From positions 1,858 through 10,685 of the forward strand of contig DKEU01000153.1 in NCBI GenBank assembly GCA_002452635.1: a DNA stretch of 8,828 nucleotides, written 5' to 3'. Of this stretch, positions 5,305-8,828 are shown piece after piece. The stretch comes from Desulfovibrionaceae bacterium UBA6814 (GTDB taxonomy: Bacteria; Desulfobacterota; Desulfovibrionia; Desulfovibrionales; Desulfovibrionaceae). The notes under the pieces are model-generated. The model searched no databases and had not been told where the DNA came from. It was given only the letters and a program-made list of their open reading frames with translations. The translations under genes were made by a program, and so were the position numbers. Within the stretch, counting starts at the first letter, position 1; the number at the start of each line of letters is the position of its first letter.

Positions 5305-6540
5305 ATGGACGTCTACAGCCTCTTCCTCTACCTCTCCATGGGTTCCGGGTTCTTCATGGCCGTGACCCTGGGGGCCAACGACGTGGCCAACTCCATGGCC
5401 CCGTGCGTGGGCTCGCGGGCCATCACCGTGCGCCAGGCCCTGGTCATCGCCAGCGTGCTCAACTTCGTGGGCGCGGTCATGCTGGGCTCCCACGTGGCCG
5501 CCACCATGAGCAAGGGCATCGTGTCCGTGGAGCAGGTCGGCGACCCCAAGCTGGTGATGATCGGCATGTTCGCCGCCCTCCTGGCCGCCGCCCTGTGGAT
5601 GCTGGTGGCCACCCTGACCGCGCTGCCGGTGTCCTCCACCCACTCCATCGTGGGGGCCATCATCGGCTTCGGCCTGGTGGCGGGCGGCCCCTCGGCCGTG
5701 AACTGGCTGCCCCTGGGCGGAGTGGTGCTGTCCTGGTTCATCTCCCCGTTCTTCGCCCTGGGCGTGTCGTATTTCATCTTCACCCAGATCCGGAAGAATA
5801 TCTTCCTGCAGCGGGACTTCCTGGCGCGGGCCAAGGCCTGGGGCCCGCGCTGGATGGCCCTGACCTCGGTGCTGGTGGGCTTCTCCTTCATGTACAAGAC
5901 CCCCTTCGGCAAGAAGCTCCACCTGCCCCTGTGGGGTTCGACCCTGGTGGTGGCGGCCTTTGCCGGGGCCATCTGGCTGGCGGGCCGGTGGTACACCAAC
6001 CGCCTGGCCAGGCGCATCTCCGAGTCCGTGGAGGGGGTGGAGCAGCTCTTCAAGAACCTGCAGATATTCACCGCCAGCTATGTGGCCCTGTCCCAGGGAG
6101 CCAACGACGTGGCCAACGCCATCGGCCCCATAGCGGTGATCTACCTCATGGCCCGGGACCAGGCCTTCGTGCAGCAGGCGGAGATTCCCCTGTGGCTGTT
6201 GGGCATGGGCGGCCTGGGAATAGCCCTGGGCATCATGCTCCTGGGCCACAAGGTCATGTCCACGGTGGGCGAGAAGATCACCACCCTCACCAACACCCGC
6301 GGCTTCTCGGTGGACTTCGCCTCGGCCACCACCGTGCTGGTGGCCTCCAAGCTGGGCCTGCCGGTGTCCTCCACCCACGCGGCGGTGGGGGCGGTCACCG
6401 GCGTGGGCCTGGCCCGCGGCTTCAAGGCAGTGGATTTCGGCGTCCTGTTCCGCATCGTGGTATACTGGGTCATCACCGTACCGGTGGCTGCGTTGACCTC
6501 CATGCTCCTCTACTGGCTGCTCAAGTGGATATTCGTATGA
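5305..6540 (+). CDS. pit: PiT-family inorganic phosphate permease
   Basis: Inner-membrane ion-coupled phosphate transporter of the PiT (PHO4) family, 411 aa with about ten hydrophobic segments. The internal duplication typical of the family is clear: GANDVANSMAP (23-33) and GANDVANAIGP (265-275) are the paired signature motifs, and PVSSTHSIVGA (108-118) and PVSSTHAAVGA (353-363) are the paired re-entrant-loop motifs. A polar, basic cytoplasmic loop (about 162-255) separates the halves. The ATG at 5305 gives the usual roughly 22 residues before the first motif, but it has no Shine-Dalgarno sequence. Two DUF47 genes follow after 25 nt and 19 nt, the standard Pit accessory arrangement. Substrate could be phosphate or metal-phosphate; sulfate is an outside possibility in this family. 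Confidence 0.94.
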   Translation: MDVYSLFLYLSMGSGFFMAVTLGANDVANSMAPCVGSRAITVRQALVIASVLNFVGAVMLGSHVAATMSKGIVSVEQVGDPKLVMIGMFAALLAAALWMLVATLTALPVSSTHSIVGAIIGFGLVAGGPSAVNWLPLGGVVLSWFISPFFALGVSYFIFTQIRKNIFLQRDFLARAKAWGPRWMALTSVLVGFSFMYKTPFGKKLHLPLWGSTLVVAAFAGAIWLAGRWYTNRLARRISESVEGVEQLFKNLQIFTASYVALSQGANDVANAIGPIAVIYLMARDQAFVQQAEIPLWLLGMGGLGIALGIMLLGHKVMSTVGEKITTLTNTRGFSVDFASATTVLVASKLGLPVSSTHAAVGAVTGVGLARGFKAVDFGVLFRIVVYWVITVPVAALTSMLLYWLLKWIFV

Positions 6541-6565
6541 GCCCGCATCTTCGGAGGCATGCCTG

Positions 6566-7234
6566 ATGCGTACCCTGCTGTTCGGAATGCTCGCGGCCCA
6601 TTCCCCCCTGGATGGCCTCACCGAGCACTACGACAAGATCCACGAGTGCACCGACCTCATCCAGGAGGCCCTGGAGTGCTATGTGGGCGGCACCGGGTGC
6701 CGGGACTTCCAGGAGATCACCGCCCAGGTGGACGAGTTGGAGGACCAGGCGGACAAGATCAAGCGCCACATCCGCAACCACCTGCCGCGGCGGCTGTTCA
6801 TGCCGGTGGATAAGACGCTGTTCCTGAACTACACCAACGCCCAGGACAACATCCTGGACAGCGCCCAGGAGGCCATGCACTGGCTGGCCATGCGGCGCCT
6901 GGACATCCCGGCCCCGCACCAGAAGCCGCTGGTGGAGCTCATCGCCGACGTGTGCTTCACCGTGGACCTCTTGGGTCCGGCCCTGACCTCCACCCTGGGC
7001 CTCATCTACCACCAGCACCTGGACCGGCCGGGGACCAAGGAGCGGTACTGTTCGGTGCGTCACCAGCGGCACAAGGTGTTCCGGGACAAGAACGCCCTGA
7101 CCGGGGCCATCTACACGTCGGACATGGAGTTCAAGGACGTATACCAGCTCATTCACTTCATCGAGCGGCTGGCGGACATGAGCCACAACAGCGAGAAATG
7201 CGCCGACATCCTGCGGGCGATGATCGCCCGTTAG
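6566..7234 (+). CDS. DUF47 (PhoU-like) Pit accessory protein, first copy
   Basis: A 222-aa all-helical cytoplasmic protein of the DUF47/PhoU_div family (PF01865), distant relatives of PhoU usually encoded beside pit and thought to modulate the permease. Landmarks are the FGMLAAHSPLDGLTEHYDKIHEC start, the ELEDQADKIKRHI acidic motif (57-69), the core NHLPRRLFMPVDKTLFLNYTNAQDNILDSAQ (71-101), and a second acidic motif HFIERLADMSHNSEKCADIL (197-215). The two Glu/Asp-rich motifs match the metal-binding pattern of PhoU-type bundles. The start ATG at 6566 has GGAGG at 6553-6557, 8 nt away; a closer ATG at 6559 is in another frame. It sits 25 nt after pit and 19 nt before its paralog, clearly one operon. 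Confidence 0.92.
   Translation: MRTLLFGMLAAHSPLDGLTEHYDKIHECTDLIQEALECYVGGTGCRDFQEITAQVDELEDQADKIKRHIRNHLPRRLFMPVDKTLFLNYTNAQDNILDSAQEAMHWLAMRRLDIPAPHQKPLVELIADVCFTVDLLGPALTSTLGLIYHQHLDRPGTKERYCSVRHQRHKVFRDKNALTGAIYTSDMEFKDVYQLIHFIERLADMSHNSEKCADILRAMIAR
6769..6894 (+). repeat. Near-identical DNA block shared with 7457-7582
   Basis: A 126-nt stretch of the first DUF47 gene matches 7457-7582 of the second with only two mismatches (6781/7469 and 6820/7508), both synonymous. It includes a 74-nt identical run (6821-6894). The spacing is a constant 688 nt. Identity falls off abruptly on both sides, as expected for a gene-conversion tract. Confidence 0.9.
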
Positions 7235-7253
7235 GACGCGCGGGGAGGTGACC

Positions 7254-7922
7254 ATGCGCGCCCTGTTCTTCGGAATGCTCTGCGACCGTTCGCCCCTGGA
7301 GGGCCTCCTGGAGCACTACGACAAGATTCACGAGTGCGTGGGGCTGATCCGAGACGCCATGGAGTGCTACGTGGCGGGCGGGACCTGCCAGGACTTCATG
7401 GATCTGGCCGCCCAGGTGGACGCCATCGAGAACGAGGCCGACGCCATCAAGCGCCGCATCCGCAACCATCTGCCGCGGCGGCTGTTCATGCCGGTGGATA
7501 AGACGCTCTTCCTGAACTACACCAACGCCCAGGACAACATCCTGGACAGCGCCCAGGAGGCCATGCACTGGCTGGCCATGCGCCGGGTGGACATCCCCGA
7601 GGGCTTCCAGAAGCCCATCGTGGACCTCATCGACGAAGTGAACGTGATCACCGACCTGCTGGGCCCGGCGCTCAAGGCCACCATCGGCCTCATCTACCTC
7701 CAGCACACGGACCGCGACGGGACCAAGGAGCGCTTCCGGGCGGTGCGGGCCAAGCGGCACGAGGTGTTCCGGCACAAGAACTCCCTGGTGAGCGCCATCT
7801 ACAATTCCGAACAGGATTTCAAGGACATCTACCAGCTCATCCACTTCATCGAGCGGCTGGAGGACATGGGGCACAACACCGAGCGGTGCGCCGACGTCCT
7901 GCGCTCCATGATCGCCAGATAG
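7254..7922 (+). CDS. DUF47 (PhoU-like) Pit accessory protein, second copy
   Basis: A tandem paralog of the preceding gene, also exactly 222 aa and alignable without gaps; by my count about 157 of 222 residues are identical. The same family landmarks are present: HYDKIHEC, AIENEADAIKRRI, the NHLPRRLFMP...DNILDSAQ core, and HFIERLEDMGHNTERCADVL. Residues 69-111 are identical in both copies. The ATG at 7254 is preceded by GGAGGTGA (7244-7251), a near-perfect Shine-Dalgarno sequence; the GTG at 7248 lies inside that site and is rejected. As the last gene of the pit unit it ends 16 nt before a long inverted repeat. Two diverged copies may form hetero-oligomers or serve different signals. Confidence 0.92.
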   Translation: MRALFFGMLCDRSPLEGLLEHYDKIHECVGLIRDAMECYVAGGTCQDFMDLAAQVDAIENEADAIKRRIRNHLPRRLFMPVDKTLFLNYTNAQDNILDSAQEAMHWLAMRRVDIPEGFQKPIVDLIDEVNVITDLLGPALKATIGLIYLQHTDRDGTKERFRAVRAKRHEVFRHKNSLVSAIYNSEQDFKDIYQLIHFIERLEDMGHNTERCADVLRSMIAR

Positions 7923-7938
7923 TCGTCCCTTCCGCGCC

Positions 7939-7984
7939 AAAGACAGCCGGCCGGCCCCCGCAGGGGGGCCGGCCGGCTGTCTTT
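7939..7984. terminator. Perfect 21-bp inverted repeat between convergent operons
   Basis: Positions 7939-7959 are perfectly complementary to 7964-7984, leaving a four-base GCAG loop. The stem starts AAAGACAGCCGGCC and ends with the matching CTGTCTTT. It sits between the second DUF47 gene (+) and phoU (-). Each direction has only a TTT tail, so it is weaker in U-tract but very strong in stem, consistent with a shared bidirectional terminator. Confidence 0.85.
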
Positions 7985-7997
7985 AGGGGAGGGGGGG

Positions 7998-8669
7998 CTA
8001 GTAGGGCTGGCAGCGGTGCTTGATGCTGATGCCTTCCGCTACGAAGATGGTGACCTCGGCGATGTTGGTGGCCAGGTCGCAGATGCGCTCCAGGCTGCGG
8101 GCGGCCAGGATGGTGTGCACCGCGCGGCGGATGCCGGTGGTCTCGGCCACCATGTCGTCCATGGTGCGCTTGAGGATGCGCACGTTGAGCTCGTCCGCGC
8201 CGGCGTCGGCCCGGCAGACCTCCAGGGCCAGCTGGGAGTTGCCGTCCCGGAAGGACACCACCGCGTCGTGCAGCATCTTGCGCGCCGAGGCGATGAGCTC
8301 GTCCACCTGGGGGTTGTAGGGCACCTCCGGGAGCTTGGACATGTAGATGACCTTTTCGGCCACGTTCACGGCCTCGTCGCCCACGCGCTCCAGGTCGATG
8401 ACCGCCCGGACCGCGCCCATGACGTAGCGCAGGTCCCGGGCCACGGGCTGCTCCCGGGCCAGGATGGTCAGGCTGGCCTCGTCGATGTCGCACTCCAGGG
8501 CGTTGATGGCCGCGTCGCTCTCGATGACCTTCTCGGCCAGGTTGGCGTCGCGCTGGGTCAGGGCGGTGCAGGCCTGGTCCACGGCCCGCTCCGCCAGGGC
8601 GGCGATGTTCAGGACCTTGAGCTTGAGCTCCTCCACCAGGTGTTGCAGGTGGGTTTCGGTACGGGGCAT
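7998..8669 (-). CDS. phoU: Phosphate signalling protein PhoU
   Basis: Cytoplasmic regulator that links the Pst transporter to the PhoR/PhoB two-component system and keeps Pho signalling off when phosphate is plentiful. It is 223 aa, a little shorter than E. coli PhoU. Two tandem three-helix PhoU repeats are visible, each with the metal-binding signature: DLERVGDEAVNVAEKV (92-107) and SLERICDLATNIAEVT (192-207). The N-terminal helix HLQHLVEELKLKVLNIAALAERAV is typical. The ATG at 8669 has AGGAG at 8681-8677 (minus strand), 7 nt away, partly overlapping the pstB stop, so it is co-transcribed with pstB and coupled to it. It converges on the pit-DUF47 operon. Confidence 0.97.
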   Translation of the reverse strand: MPRTETHLQHLVEELKLKVLNIAALAERAVDQACTALTQRDANLAEKVIESDAAINALECDIDEASLTILAREQPVARDLRYVMGAVRAVIDLERVGDEAVNVAEKVIYMSKLPEVPYNPQVDELIASARKMLHDAVVSFRDGNSQLALEVCRADAGADELNVRILKRTMDDMVAETTGIRRAVHTILAARSLERICDLATNIAEVTIFVAEGISIKHRCQPY

Positions 8670-8679
8670 GGGTAGTCTC

Positions 8680-8828
8680 CTAGCCGAAGCGGCCGGTGAT
8701 GTAATCTTCGGTCTGCTTTTCCTTGGGCCGGGTGAAGATGGTCTCGGTGTTGTCGCATTCGATGAGCTGGCCCAGGTAGAAGAAGGCGGTGATGTCCGAG
8801 ACGCGGGCGGCCTGCTGCATGTTGTGGG
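8680..8828 (-). CDS. pstB: Phosphate ABC transporter ATP-binding protein PstB, C-terminal fragment
   Basis: Only the last 48 codons lie in the window; the gene continues past the right edge. The peptide HNMQQAARVSD carries the ABC ATPase H-loop histidine, then comes TAFFYLGQLIE and the hallmark PstB C-terminus FTRPKEKQTEDYITGRFG. PstB powers the PstSCAB high-affinity phosphate importer from the cytoplasmic side of the inner membrane. Its TAG stop (8682-8680) is 10 nt from the phoU start and overlaps the phoU ribosome-binding site, matching the usual pstSCAB-phoU order. Confidence 0.96.
   Translation of the reverse strand, partial: HNMQQAARVSDITAFFYLGQLIECDNTETIFTRPKEKQTEDYITGRFG

Noticed and set aside
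5170..6621. A 483-codon minus-strand open frame opposite pit
   Set aside because: It is a composition shadow of the permease gene; His/Gly/Gln-rich with no recognisable domain.
6559..6813. Small open frame starting at ATG 6559, nearest the GGAGG site
   Set aside because: It is out of frame with the DUF47 coding sequence and encodes a Pro/Arg/Gly-rich shadow; ATG 6566 starts the conserved protein at an acceptable spacing.
7248..7253. GTG start for the second DUF47 gene
   Set aside because: The GTG is inside the Shine-Dalgarno sequence GGAGGTGA. Starting at ATG 7254 gives a length identical to the paralog.
1..8828. CRISPR array, transposon, prophage, toxin-antitoxin or defence genes
   Set aside because: I looked on both strands and saw no spaced repeats, transposase, integrase, or other accessory genes; all coding space is explained by translation, RNase H/TPM and phosphate genes.

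Overview
The window looks like chromosomal DNA from a very GC-rich bacterium. The PheS, ThrS, PiT and DUF47 proteins resemble, from memory, those of Desulfovibrio-like Desulfobacterota (the former delta-proteobacteria). That placement is an inference from remembered family sequences and composition, not from a search. I see no mobile element, CRISPR array, tRNA or rRNA.

Region 1 (1-3975, + strand) is the classical translation cluster thrS (5' truncated by the window edge), infC, rpmI, rplT, pheS. infC overlaps the 3' end of thrS and best fits a non-canonical AUC start placed 7 nt after a GGAGGA Shine-Dalgarno sequence. The rpmI-rplT and rplT-pheS spacings are short. The cluster ends right after pheS at a strong intrinsic terminator, so pheT, the usual next gene, is not here.

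Region 2 (3976-5304) starts with about 170 bp of intergenic DNA packed with inverted repeats. It is followed by a two-gene minus-strand unit: a small membrane-anchored TPM-domain protein and, overlapping it by 4 nt (ATGA), rnhA for RNase HI. The 149-bp divergent spacer to the next gene carries three tandem 11-bp repeats that resemble a PhoB (Pho) box.

Region 3 (5305-8828) concerns phosphate. On the + strand is a PiT-family phosphate permease followed by two tandem DUF47 (PhoU-like, Pit accessory) paralogs of identical length, 222 aa each. They are about 71% identical overall but perfectly identical over 43 residues, with near-identical DNA there. Convergent to them on the minus strand are phoU and the 3' end of pstB, the tail of a Pst high-affinity phosphate operon. 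A perfect 21-bp inverted repeat separates the two converging units. The cell therefore keeps a Pit-type importer with its DUF47 accessory proteins beside the Pst/PhoU system.

The genes themselves are ordinary. The points most worth a second look are the sharp change in codon-ending composition inside thrS, the AUC start of infC, the loss of pheT from the cluster, the Pho-box-like array in front of pit, and the gene-conversion-like block shared by the two DUF47 genes. I found no convincing previously undescribed multi-gene system.
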